Below are positions 8,654 through 16,785 of a stretch of DNA of 64,000 nt, one piece after another. The notes beneath the pieces were generated by a model. The model worked only from the letters and a program-made list of their open reading frames with translations, did no database searches and was not told the DNA's origin. Both the position numbers and the translations under genes were made by a program. Positions within the stretch are counted from its first letter, which is position 1. The number at the start of each line of letters is the position of its first letter. The stretch lies in the NCBI RefSeq assembly GCF_037935975.1, contig NZ_CP149817.1, positions 682,001-746,000 on the forward strand, in the 5' to 3' direction. Source of the stretch: Teredinibacter turnerae. Lineage in GTDB: Bacteria > Pseudomonadota > Gammaproteobacteria > Pseudomonadales > Cellvibrionaceae.

Positions 8654-9547
8654 ATGGAGCTATATCTTTTACCTAGTATCGTTGCCATCTCGGCCAAAAT
8701 TGCGTTGTTTATTTTGGGCTGGAAGGCATTGCGAAAAGTCGACAAAAGTCTACTGGGTTTTTTTGTAGGCCTTTTCGGCGTAAATATCTTTGAATTGGCA
8801 TTGATGATATCACTTAAAAATCCTGCGGGTACATTATTTTTTATGATGATGTATTACAACTGCGCGATTTTAACTGTTGCTTTCTTTTTTCATTACGCAG
8901 CAAAACTCAGTGTCTTATCTAATAGATATCTCGATCACGGTATTGCTTTGATCGCAGTGTTCGCAATTGCATCCTGTTCTATTCCAGGGTTGGCAATAGA
9001 CGGTGTGGAATCCATTGGATATTCCATCACCCGTCATGCAGGTCCGCTCTATCCGGTTCTTCAGCTCACTATTGTACTGGGTAGTTTGGGAGCGCTAATT
9101 CTTTTGTTGTTGGCGCGACGTGGTAAAGATGTAATGACTCGTCGAAAATCGACAATTTTGCTGGTGGCCGTTGCTCCTATAATTGTATCGGTCATTTTCG
9201 TAATTGTTGCGATGCAGTTCGGTTGGCATTTGAACGCAACCATAATCGTCTCAATCGAAACCAGCTTTATGATGGCAGTGTTGTTTTACACGGAGTCGCA
9301 GCAACGCTTGTTCAAATTGTTGGCGATGATTCCGAGCACCGAGGAGCACCGTCAATGGGAAGCGATTTCATCGATGCTCTATAACCCCAGCCTCTCACTT
9401 AAAGAAGCCCAGGTACAATTCGCAGAACTCTACGTGCAGGATGCTATGAGACGTGCAGAAGGTAGCCAGGTAAAGGCAGCTAAATTACTGGGTACATCCC
9501 GGTCGACGGTTTACCGTTATCTGCCTTCTTCGGAAAAAGAAGAATAA
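8654..9547 (+). CDS. Seven-helix membrane protein with C-terminal Fis-type DNA-binding domain
   Basis: A 297-residue protein. Residues about 5-220 form roughly seven hydrophobic helices, resembling the 7TM receptor part of some histidine kinases. A linker follows, and the last 40 residues are a Fis-type helix-turn-helix (RAEGSQVKAAKLLGTSRSTV), the motif found at the end of NtrC-class activators. There is no AAA+ or receiver domain, so it would act as a membrane-tethered one-component regulator. It starts 5 bp after the ketoacyl synthase stop, so the two are cotranscribed. This suggests it senses the lipid product or membrane state, which is inference. The ATG at 8654 is used although its ribosome-binding site is weak. 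Confidence 0.75.
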   Translation: MELYLLPSIVAISAKIALFILGWKALRKVDKSLLGFFVGLFGVNIFELALMISLKNPAGTLFFMMMYYNCAILTVAFFFHYAAKLSVLSNRYLDHGIALIAVFAIASCSIPGLAIDGVESIGYSITRHAGPLYPVLQLTIVLGSLGALILLLLARRGKDVMTRRKSTILLVAVAPIIVSVIFVIVAMQFGWHLNATIIVSIETSFMMAVLFYTESQQRLFKLLAMIPSTEEHRQWEAISSMLYNPSLSLKEAQVQFAELYVQDAMRRAEGSQVKAAKLLGTSRSTVYRYLPSSEKEE

Positions 9548-9559
9548 CGTGTTCGTCTC

Positions 9560-9586
9560 AGCCCTCAAGTGGACAGCTTGGGGGCT
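9560..9586 (+). terminator. Probable terminator after the ketoacyl synthase/regulator operon
   Basis: A 10-bp stem (AGCCCTCAAG / CTTGGGGGCT, one G-U pair) with a 7-nt loop starts 13 bp after the stop codon and is followed by a pyrimidine-rich stretch (AATTCCTTTTCTTG). Confidence 0.6.
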
Positions 9587-9663
9587 AATTCCTTTTCTTG
9601 TCGTGCTCAAAAGTCTCTCCTTCTAGTTTTTCTCTCCAAACAAATGTAGTTTCCTTACTTAAA

Positions 9664-9708
9664 CTATGAGTTTCTAGACTATAAGTTCTGAAGCTATAAG
9701 TTTCGGCA
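9664..9708 (+). repeat. Three direct repeats with 15-bp period upstream of kinase gene
   Basis: CTATGAGTTTCTAGA, CTATAAGTTCTGAAG and CTATAAGTTTCGGCA follow each other without gaps (starts 9664, 9679, 9694). They lie in the 260-bp gap between the Fis-type regulator and the histidine kinase. Such arrays can be operator sites, but no factor can be assigned from sequence. Confidence 0.5.
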
Positions 9709-9806
9709 AATTCACTTGGCGCTTATATCATTAAGTTATCTAGTCTGCCCCACAGCATCCACTAGGCGGTCTATGCTTTGTAGAACGTAATCCATAGGTG
9801 GTGTGA

Positions 9807-12080
9807 GTGAATCTCTCCCGGAAAATTCAAGGCTTTGTGATTGGCTGTGCCGGCTATTATGCGCTGGGCTGGGGAGCGATGTTGTTTGCTATTCCGCCGG
9901 ACCTGCTAACACCAATTTGGCCTGCGGCTGGCTTTGCTTTTTTTTGCGCACTGTTTTTCTCTGTCGATGCAATGCTGGGCATATTTGTTGGGGCCGCTCT
10001 TATCAGCGCAACGCGCTTTATCGCACTTGAAAAAGATGTTCTTACCTTACTGTTTGTTGCTATCGGCATGGGGGCTGCTGCCGTTATGCAAGTGCTGGTT
10101 GCTCGTACGCTGTTACGGCGACTGTTGCCATCTGCGCTTGTGTCTGATCGAGTCGAAGATACGATTTTACTGGGGCTGGTTGTCGGTCCATTAGCAAGTT
10201 TGGTGGCACCTGCGTTGGGAGTCTGTCTGTTGATGGCTGGTGGACTACTTGATTGGGCTTCGGCAGGTACAACCTGGTTTCATTGGTGGGTAGCTGATGC
10301 TATAGGAGTTTTGATTTTTTTGCCGATTATACTCGCCAGGGTCTCTCTCAAAAACAGGCACTCCCGGCGTAAATTTGCCAGTTTTATACTGACGTACGCT
10401 ATTTTGTTGGTAACTGAGTCGCTACTTTTTATCGCAGCTTGCAATGCCCAAGAGGATAAAATCGACCGTCTGCTCCGGGAAAAGTCCGCTAGCCTGGAGG
10501 CATTACTGCAAAAGCAATTTGAGAGTGTGATGCAGGCTTCGCGTACCCTTGCTGCATTGTTCAGCAATATTGAAACTATCGATAACGCAAAATTTCAGCG
10601 TTTTGCAGCAGATGCAATGCGCGGGATGCAACACTCTGCGGCTGTGGCCTGGGTACCTATTGTGGAAAGCGCTGACAGAGACGATTTTGAAGCAGAGATG
10701 ACACAGATGTTAGACAAAGAATATCTCATCCGCGACCAGCTTTCGCCAGTTGACCAGACACGTTTAAAAGAAAGGGAATTTTATTTTCCAGTGACCTACA
10801 TCTTTCCGTTCGAATATCATGCGAGCGTGCTCGGCTATGATTTGTACCGTGAACAAAAGAGCAAAAATACCATTGATATCGCGTTGAGTGCAGGCGACTT
10901 TTCTATGAGTAGCCCGATCATACGAGGTTTGGATGAGGGTAAGGGTTACACCTTTTTAATTGCTGTACCAGTGCAGGACAAAAATAATAAATTCACCGGG
11001 GTTGTTGCAACTTTTTACTATGCTGATGCCTTAGTCGGGGCGGCATTGCATAACATTGTGACCGAGCAGATTACCTTTGCCCTCAGTGACGTGAGCGGGG
11101 GGGATAAAATTACGTTTTACCAGCGCAGCGAACCGAGTTCGCACTTCACCAATCGCGCAAATTTTCGTCTCGGGGAGCGAACCTGGCAGTTGGATTTTGC
11201 TCCAACTAATCAGTTTATTTATAGCTATGAAACACTGGTATTGTGGCTGGAGCTTATTAGTGGTTCAGTAGTCGTTATATTGATAGGTCTGTTTATGGTA
11301 TTTATCATGAACAGGAATTTAATCATCGAAAAAGAGGTGAGAAAAAAAACGCAAGAGTTAACGCAGGCGCTGGACGACGCGCGACATGCTAACTCTGTAA
11401 AGTCCCTGTTTTTAGCGAGCATGTCACATGAGCTAAGAACGCCGCTCAACTCAATTATCGGCTTTAGCGTTCGATTACTGAAGAATCTTAACGAAAGCAA
11501 AGACCCCAAAACTTATCGTTCTCTTGAAGTTATCGAGCGCAATGGCAGGCATCTGTTAAATCTTATAAACGATATTCTCGATCTGTCGAAGGTAGAGGCG
11601 GGCAAAATGTCGATAGATCGCGAATGGGTCAGTCTGAAAACACTGCTCGATGAAACGGTGACCTCACTTACCCCATTGGCCGAAAGTAAAGGCCTTACGC
11701 TTGAGTTAAAAATGGTTGAGGTTGCCAGTGTTTTCGCTGATCAAAAACGGTTGGCGCAGGTCCTTTTGAACCTGGTATCCAATGGAATTAAATACACGTC
11801 TTCCGGTGGTATCTCCATTGGCTCCAGGCGCGAATCCCGCGAGGGGCACGAAGGTGTTGCGATTGACGTTGTCGATACTGGCGTGGGTATTCAGCCGGAG
11901 GATATTGATCGAGTCTTCCGTCGCTACGAGCAGCTGGATGAGCCCTCTCATAGCAGCGAAGTGGGCACCGGATTGGGCCTGGCTCTGGCGGAGGAATTGG
12001 TCAGTCTGCATGGCGGCCGCCTATCCGTCTCCAGTGAATACGGAAAAGGCTCCTGCTTCACCTGCTGGCTGCCGCTCTAA
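9807..12080 (+). CDS. MASE1-CHASE sensor histidine kinase
   Basis: A 757-residue kinase. A MASE1-type membrane sensor (about residues 10-190, several helices with PIWPAAG) and another helix (about 192-212) are followed by an extracytoplasmic CHASE domain (about 215-440). A further helix lies at about 475-501, then HisKA with the H-box SHELRTPLNSIIGF near 541, and the HATPase domain (N, G1 and G2 boxes: NLVSNGIKYT, DTGVGI, GTGLGLAL) to the C-terminus. It would autophosphorylate in response to an external small ligand. There is no receiver domain and no response regulator gene next to it, so the partner is elsewhere. It starts with GTG at 9807, with AGGTGG upstream. It may belong functionally with the preceding ketoacyl synthase/regulator pair. 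Confidence 0.9.
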   Translation: MNLSRKIQGFVIGCAGYYALGWGAMLFAIPPDLLTPIWPAAGFAFFCALFFSVDAMLGIFVGAALISATRFIALEKDVLTLLFVAIGMGAAAVMQVLVARTLLRRLLPSALVSDRVEDTILLGLVVGPLASLVAPALGVCLLMAGGLLDWASAGTTWFHWWVADAIGVLIFLPIILARVSLKNRHSRRKFASFILTYAILLVTESLLFIAACNAQEDKIDRLLREKSASLEALLQKQFESVMQASRTLAALFSNIETIDNAKFQRFAADAMRGMQHSAAVAWVPIVESADRDDFEAEMTQMLDKEYLIRDQLSPVDQTRLKEREFYFPVTYIFPFEYHASVLGYDLYREQKSKNTIDIALSAGDFSMSSPIIRGLDEGKGYTFLIAVPVQDKNNKFTGVVATFYYADALVGAALHNIVTEQITFALSDVSGGDKITFYQRSEPSSHFTNRANFRLGERTWQLDFAPTNQFIYSYETLVLWLELISGSVVVILIGLFMVFIMNRNLIIEKEVRKKTQELTQALDDARHANSVKSLFLASMSHELRTPLNSIIGFSVRLLKNLNESKDPKTYRSLEVIERNGRHLLNLINDILDLSKVEAGKMSIDREWVSLKTLLDETVTSLTPLAESKGLTLELKMVEVASVFADQKRLAQVLLNLVSNGIKYTSSGGISIGSRRESREGHEGVAIDVVDTGVGIQPEDIDRVFRRYEQLDEPSHSSEVGTGLGLALAEELVSLHGGRLSVSSEYGKGSCFTCWLPL

Positions 12081-12162
12081 GCGCTTTTTAATCGGTATAG
12101 CGCGAGGTTTAGCGCGAGTAAGTCGCGACCGAGCTTCGCTCCTTTGGTTCGTGCCACATCTT

Positions 12163-12176
12163 TTGATCTATGTCAC
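12163..12176 (+). promoter_or_regulatory. Anr/FNR-like binding site upstream of cydA
   Basis: TTGATctatGTCAC matches the FNR/Anr consensus (TTGAT-N4-ATCAA or GTCAA) at 9 of 10 positions. It lies about 130 bp before the cydA start. Cytochrome bd operons are commonly oxygen-regulated through this factor in gammaproteobacteria. A TATAAT hexamer at 12246-12251 could be a -10 box; its -35 is unclear. Confidence 0.6.
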
Positions 12177-12306
12177 CCAAGCCGCTAATTTGGCGGTTGC
12201 ACCCCCTATATCCCCTTGGCGCGCTAGTTGCCACATGAATATAAGTATAATCTAATAAAAAGTATCGCATCCGCGAAGCCTGATTCTCTTTCCTGGAGCC
12301 TAGTGC

Positions 12307-13854
12307 ATGAACGAAACGCTGGTTGAACTATCGCGTTGGCAATTTGCCATTACCGCGATGTATCACTTTATTTTTGTCCCGCTTACGCTGGGGATGACTT
12401 TTTTGTTAGCGATTATGGAATCGGTCTATGTGATGACCGGCAAGCCTATTTATCGTGAAATGACAAAATTCTGGGGCAAGCTCTTCGGTATAAACTTCGC
12501 GATAGGTGTTGCAACCGGTATCACTATGGAATTCCAGTTTGGCATGAACTGGTCGTATTACTCCCATTACGTCGGCGACATATTTGGTGCCCCTTTGGCC
12601 ATTGAAGGACTTATGGCGTTTTTTCTAGAGTCGACGTTTATCGGCTTGTTTTTCTTCGGTTGGGATCGCTTAAGTAAGGTGAAACATCTGGCGGTAACCT
12701 GGTGTGTTGCGTTGGGTAGTAATTTTTCCGCACTGTGGATTCTTATTGCCAACGGGTGGATGCAAAATCCGGAAGGTTCCGTATTTAACCCCGAAACCAT
12801 GCGCATGGAGATGGCGAGTTTTGCGGACCTGATTTTCAACCCCGTGGCTCAAGTTAAATTTGTTCATACGGTGTCCGCGGGTTATGTCACTGGTGCAATG
12901 TTCGTTCTGGCAATTTCTTCGTATTACCTGTTGCGAAAGCAGCATGTGGCTTTCGCACGACGTTCATTTGCGATTGCGGCAAGTTTCGGATTCGCCTCTG
13001 CCGTTTCGGTTATTGTGTTGGGCGATGAAAGCGGATACGAATTGGGTGACGTACAGAAAACCAAGCTGGCAGTGGTGGAAGCCGAATGGGATACACACGA
13101 ACCTCCTGCTGCATTTACCTTGTTTGGTATTCCCAATGAAGAAACCCAGCACACGGATTATGCGATTAAAATTCCCTACGTGATGGGGCTGATTGCCACC
13201 CGCTCCTTTGATGAGCCTGTGCAGGGCTTAAAGGATTTAAAAGAAGAACACCGCGAACGCATACTCCGCGGTGCCGACGCCAACCGGTTGTTGCAAAAAA
13301 TGAAAACCCAGGGCCTGACTGCACAAGAGGAAATTGTGTTTGCGCAGAAGAGTAGTGACCTTGGTTACGGCCTGTTGCTGGAACCTTTTGCGGACGATAT
13401 TACGCAACCCAGTTCCGAGGCGGTCGATAAAGCCGTGGATTATAGTGTGCCGGCGGTAGCGCCCATGTTTTTTGCTTTTCGCATTATGGTGGCAGCGGGC
13501 TTTTTTATGCTCCTGGTGTTTGGCTTGGCTTTTTGGTACAGCGCACGGCATGCAATCGACAAACCGCGCTGGCTGCTCAAGCTCGCGTTCGTCAGTTTGC
13601 CTCTGCCGTGGGTTGCCAGTGAAGCTGGTTGGTTTGTGGCGGAATATGGCCGCCAACCCTGGGCTATCGCCGAAATTCTGCCGGTGCACACGGCGGTATC
13701 AAATCTTGCGGTCAGCGATGTAGTGATATCCCTCGCAATGATTACGGTGTTTTACACCGCAATGTTTATTGCCGGTTTTTATCTCATGCTTAAATTCGCG
13801 CGCAAAGGCCCGCAACTGCATTCCCAAGACGCTATTCCAGGAGTAGACGCATGA
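12307..13854 (+). CDS. cydA: Cytochrome bd ubiquinol oxidase subunit I
   Basis: This 515-residue inner-membrane protein carries hemes b558, b595 and d and oxidises ubiquinol at the Q-loop. The expected ligand regions are visible: His20 (TAMYHFIFVPLTLG), the second His in KFVHTVSAGYV, and Met in FAFRIMVAAGF. The family signature GWFVAEYGRQPW is near the C-terminal part, and GMNWSYYSHYVGDIFGAPLA is also conserved. The length fits the long Q-loop type (E. coli CydA is about 522). The ATG follows CTGGAG. Its last four bases overlap the cydB start (ATGA), so the two are translationally coupled. It is the first gene of a cydABX-DC operon under a probable Anr/FNR site. Confidence 0.97.
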   Translation: MNETLVELSRWQFAITAMYHFIFVPLTLGMTFLLAIMESVYVMTGKPIYREMTKFWGKLFGINFAIGVATGITMEFQFGMNWSYYSHYVGDIFGAPLAIEGLMAFFLESTFIGLFFFGWDRLSKVKHLAVTWCVALGSNFSALWILIANGWMQNPEGSVFNPETMRMEMASFADLIFNPVAQVKFVHTVSAGYVTGAMFVLAISSYYLLRKQHVAFARRSFAIAASFGFASAVSVIVLGDESGYELGDVQKTKLAVVEAEWDTHEPPAAFTLFGIPNEETQHTDYAIKIPYVMGLIATRSFDEPVQGLKDLKEEHRERILRGADANRLLQKMKTQGLTAQEEIVFAQKSSDLGYGLLLEPFADDITQPSSEAVDKAVDYSVPAVAPMFFAFRIMVAAGFFMLLVFGLAFWYSARHAIDKPRWLLKLAFVSLPLPWVASEAGWFVAEYGRQPWAIAEILPVHTAVSNLAVSDVVISLAMITVFYTAMFIAGFYLMLKFARKGPQLHSQDAIPGVDA

Positions 13855-14990
13855 TCGATTATGAAACATTACGAGTGATCTGGTGGCTGCTGGTAGGCGT
13901 GCTGCTGATTGGCTTTGCAGTAACGGACGGTTTCGATTTGGGTGTAGGCGCACTGCTTACGCTGGTGGGCAAAACGGATAACGAGCGCCGGGTGATGATT
14001 AATACAATCGGCCCGCATTGGGACGGTAACCAGGTGTGGTTTATTACCGCGGGCGGCGCTATTTTCGCGGCCTGGCCGATGATCTACGCCACCGCGTTTT
14101 CCGGATTCTATTTAGCGCTGATGCTCACACTCGCCGCGTTGTGGATGCGCCCATTGGGTTTTGACTATCGCAGTAAACTTGAGAACGCTACCTGGCGTGC
14201 AACCTGGGATTGGTTGCTGTTTGCGGGCGGCCTGGTGCCATCGCTGATTTTTGGTGTCGCGTTCGGCAATCTTTTGCTTGGCGTTCCCTTTGTGCTCGAT
14301 ACCAACCTGAAAGCGACATTTGTCGGTTCGTTTTTCGGATTGTTATCACCCTTTGCATTATTGTCCGGGTTGATCAGCGTTGCGATGTTGCTGATGCATG
14401 GCGCAACCTGGTTGCAAATGAAAACGGCTGATCAACTGCGTATCCGCGCTGAACAGGTTGCCAGTATCCTGGCTTTGACAACGACGCTTTTATTTGCCCT
14501 TGCGGGATTGTGGGTGGCGTTTGGGCTGGACGGCTATGTCATTACATCCGCGGTGAACGGTGCGGCAGCATCCAACCCGCTGCACAAGACCGTGGCAACG
14601 GTCGCTGGTGGATGGCTTGCAAATTACCGACTTTATCCGTGGATGGTGTGTGCTCCTGTGTTGGGCTTGTTAATGCCGATACTGGTTGTGTTTTTCTCCC
14701 GCCGTCATCAGGCCGGGTGGGCATTTGTGTTTAGTGCACTGTCCATTGCGGGCGTTATTCTAACCGCCGGATTCTCAATGTTTCCGTTTTTAATGCCGAG
14801 CAGTGAAATGGCGAATGCATCACTTACTGTGTGGGATGCGACATCCAGCCATCTGACCTTATCGATTATGTTCTGGGTTGCGATGTTTTTTGTCCCTGTC
14901 GTGTTGGCCTATACCGGTTGGGGCTTTTATTGTATGCGCGGTCGTCTCAGCGAGCAGCATATTGAACAAAACAGCCATTCGCTTTACTAG
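13851..14990 (+). CDS. cydB: Cytochrome bd ubiquinol oxidase subunit II
   Basis: A 379-residue, multi-helix partner of CydA. The N-terminal signature (LIGFAVTDGFDLGVGALL and GPHWDGNQVWFITAGGAIFAAWP, both hallmark CydB stretches) is intact and the length matches the family. The ATG overlaps the cydA stop by four bases, with AGGAG in front. It is followed 11 bp later by cydX. Confidence 0.97.
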   Translation: MIDYETLRVIWWLLVGVLLIGFAVTDGFDLGVGALLTLVGKTDNERRVMINTIGPHWDGNQVWFITAGGAIFAAWPMIYATAFSGFYLALMLTLAALWMRPLGFDYRSKLENATWRATWDWLLFAGGLVPSLIFGVAFGNLLLGVPFVLDTNLKATFVGSFFGLLSPFALLSGLISVAMLLMHGATWLQMKTADQLRIRAEQVASILALTTTLLFALAGLWVAFGLDGYVITSAVNGAAASNPLHKTVATVAGGWLANYRLYPWMVCAPVLGLLMPILVVFFSRRHQAGWAFVFSALSIAGVILTAGFSMFPFLMPSSEMANASLTVWDATSSHLTLSIMFWVAMFFVPVVLAYTGWGFYCMRGRLSEQHIEQNSHSLY

Positions 14991-15001
14991 GAGAAAATTA
15001 C

Positions 15002-15121
15002 ATGTGGTATTTCACTTGGATTCTTGGCGTTTTGCTGGCGTGCTCGTTCGGTATTATTAACGCAATGTGGCTCGAAGCCACCGAAGATCTTGATCGCTCC
15101 ATCGACGAGTCTGAGGGCTAG
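15002..15121 (+). CDS. cydX: Cytochrome bd small subunit CydX (CydX/YbgT family)
   Basis: A 39-residue single-helix protein (MWYFTWILGVLLACSFGIIN, then AMWLEATEDLDRSIDESEG). The MWYFxWILG start, the helix, and the conserved Trp-Leu-Glu after it are typical of CydX, the small subunit that stabilises hemes in the bd oxidase. AGGAG precedes the ATG. The stop codon TAG shares its last base with the GTG start of cydD, so the operon is tightly packed. It is easily missed because of its size. Confidence 0.95.
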   Translation: MWYFTWILGVLLACSFGIINAMWLEATEDLDRSIDESEG

Positions 15122-16785
15122 TGGTGCTCGCGCCGGAAACCTCCACCGCCGATGCGGTTGCCTGGCTAAAGGCTCAGGCGCGACAACATCGTCCCGCGTT
15201 AATGCGGATTATCGCGCTTTTAATTGGACGGTTTGCGGTAACTGCATTTGGCCTTTGGCTGATTGCACGGCTAATTGCCAGTGCTGTTATCGAGCGTTCG
15301 TCCCCTGAGCCGGTCTGGCTTGCCAGTCTGGCCGGTTGTTTTGTATTGCAATGGGTGCTTACAGGTTTAGCTGACCGGTCGAAACAGCGCTGCACTAGTC
15401 AGCTGCTGGGGCACTATCAACAGCAGTTGACGCGTGCTCTCGAGAGCCGCAGCTTAGCCATAGTGCGGGACAGGTCTATCGGTGAATGGCAGTCGTTTTT
15501 TACGCAAAGAATTCCGGCGCTACCGCCGTATTTCGCCGATTATGTTACCCAGCAGCAGGTCGCGGGAATAGTGCCTCTGCTGGTACTTATGTTGGTTGCA
15601 CCCGTCAGTTGGCTTGCAGCCTTGTTGCTCGCCGTTGCCGCACCGTTAATCCCGCTGTTTATGTGGCTGGTTGGCAAGGGGGCGGCCGCCGCGCAGCAGC
15701 GCAATTTCACTGCGCTGGAGCGCTTGGCGGGTTTATTTCTCGACCGCCTCAACGCGCGTCAACTTTTACATGTACACAACGCAATTTCGCACGAGCAAAC
15801 CACATTTAATCGCGCCGGTAAGCAATTAAAAACGCGCACGATGGAAGTGTTGCGGCTCGCGTTCCTGTCGTCAGCCGTATTGGATTTTTTTGCTACGCTG
15901 GGGATGGCACTGGTGGCCGTATTCGTAGGTTTCAGTTTGTTGGGGGAAATTACCTTTGGCAGCTGGGCGAGCGGCTTAACTCTGGCAGAAGGCTTATTCT
16001 TGCTGTTACTCGCACCAGTTTTTTTTAGTGAATTGAAAGAACTCGGGCGCAATTACCACTTGCGTGCCCAGGCGATTGGCGCTGCTGCTGAACTGTGTGA
16101 ACTACTGGATTTTCGCGGTAGCCTTCCCACTCGAGCATTGCCTGTTCAGCAGCGCGATGTACAGATTTATGGTACTCAGGGAGAGAGCCTGTTTTGTGCC
16201 TCTGACCTGTGTTTAGCGCCTGGTGACCGAGTGTTGCTGCAAGGGCCCTCTGGTAGTGGGAAAACAACCTTATTGGAATGCATGCTTGGCCTGCGCCCGC
16301 AACAGACTAACCTGGATTGGGCGCTGCCACTGTCGCAAGTTGCCTGGTTTAGTCAACAGCCAACCACGTTGCGTGGCAGCGTGCGCGTCAATATTACGCT
16401 GGGTACACGCGGCGAGGATGAACATATAACAGCCTTGTTGGCCAAGGTGGAACTGGCAGATTGGCTGGCGCAATTACCCCACGGCTTAGATACGTTGCTC
16501 GGCGATTATCCGCCGCTTTCCGGGGGCCAGTTGCAACGCCTCGCGCTGGCGAGACTGCTGTTCTTCGACCGTTCCATCGTCGTCTTAGACGAGCCAACCG
16601 CCCATTTGGGTGAGCAACAGGCGGCTCGGTTAAGTCTCTTACTACAGCGCTGTTTTAAGCATAAAACCGTGCTCTGGGTTGGGCATCACACCGAACTATC
16701 GCCATTTTTTAACCGGCATTGGCGCGTTGATGCCGACGCGAACAGGCTTGTTTGTGGGGATTGCGAGGAGGTCTTATGCGCTTAA
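15121..16785 (+). CDS. cydD: CydD: ABC exporter subunit for cytochrome bd assembly
   Basis: A fused membrane/ATPase half-transporter of about 554 residues. The first half holds six membrane helices; the second half has Walker A (GPSGSGKTTL), the signature LSGGQLQRLALARLL and Walker B (SIVVLDEP). CydDC exports glutathione/cysteine from the cytoplasm and is needed for bd oxidase maturation. Tandem GTG codons at 15121 and 15124 are possible starts, immediately at the cydX stop. The end overlaps cydC by 10 bp. Its position after cydABX, in the same order and spacing as other operons, supports the assignment. Confidence 0.93.
   Translation: MVLAPETSTADAVAWLKAQARQHRPALMRIIALLIGRFAVTAFGLWLIARLIASAVIERSSPEPVWLASLAGCFVLQWVLTGLADRSKQRCTSQLLGHYQQQLTRALESRSLAIVRDRSIGEWQSFFTQRIPALPPYFADYVTQQQVAGIVPLLVLMLVAPVSWLAALLLAVAAPLIPLFMWLVGKGAAAAQQRNFTALERLAGLFLDRLNARQLLHVHNAISHEQTTFNRAGKQLKTRTMEVLRLAFLSSAVLDFFATLGMALVAVFVGFSLLGEITFGSWASGLTLAEGLFLLLLAPVFFSELKELGRNYHLRAQAIGAAAELCELLDFRGSLPTRALPVQQRDVQIYGTQGESLFCASDLCLAPGDRVLLQGPSGSGKTTLLECMLGLRPQQTNLDWALPLSQVAWFSQQPTTLRGSVRVNITLGTRGEDEHITALLAKVELADWLAQLPHGLDTLLGDYPPLSGGQLQRLALARLLFFDRSIVVLDEPTAHLGEQQAARLSLLLQRCFKHKTVLWVGHHTELSPFFNRHWRVDADANRLVCGDCEEVLCA

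Noticed and set aside
11782-12255. 157-codon open frame overlapping the end of the histidine kinase
   Set aside because: The kinase frame there has clear HATPase motifs; the overlapping frame has none.
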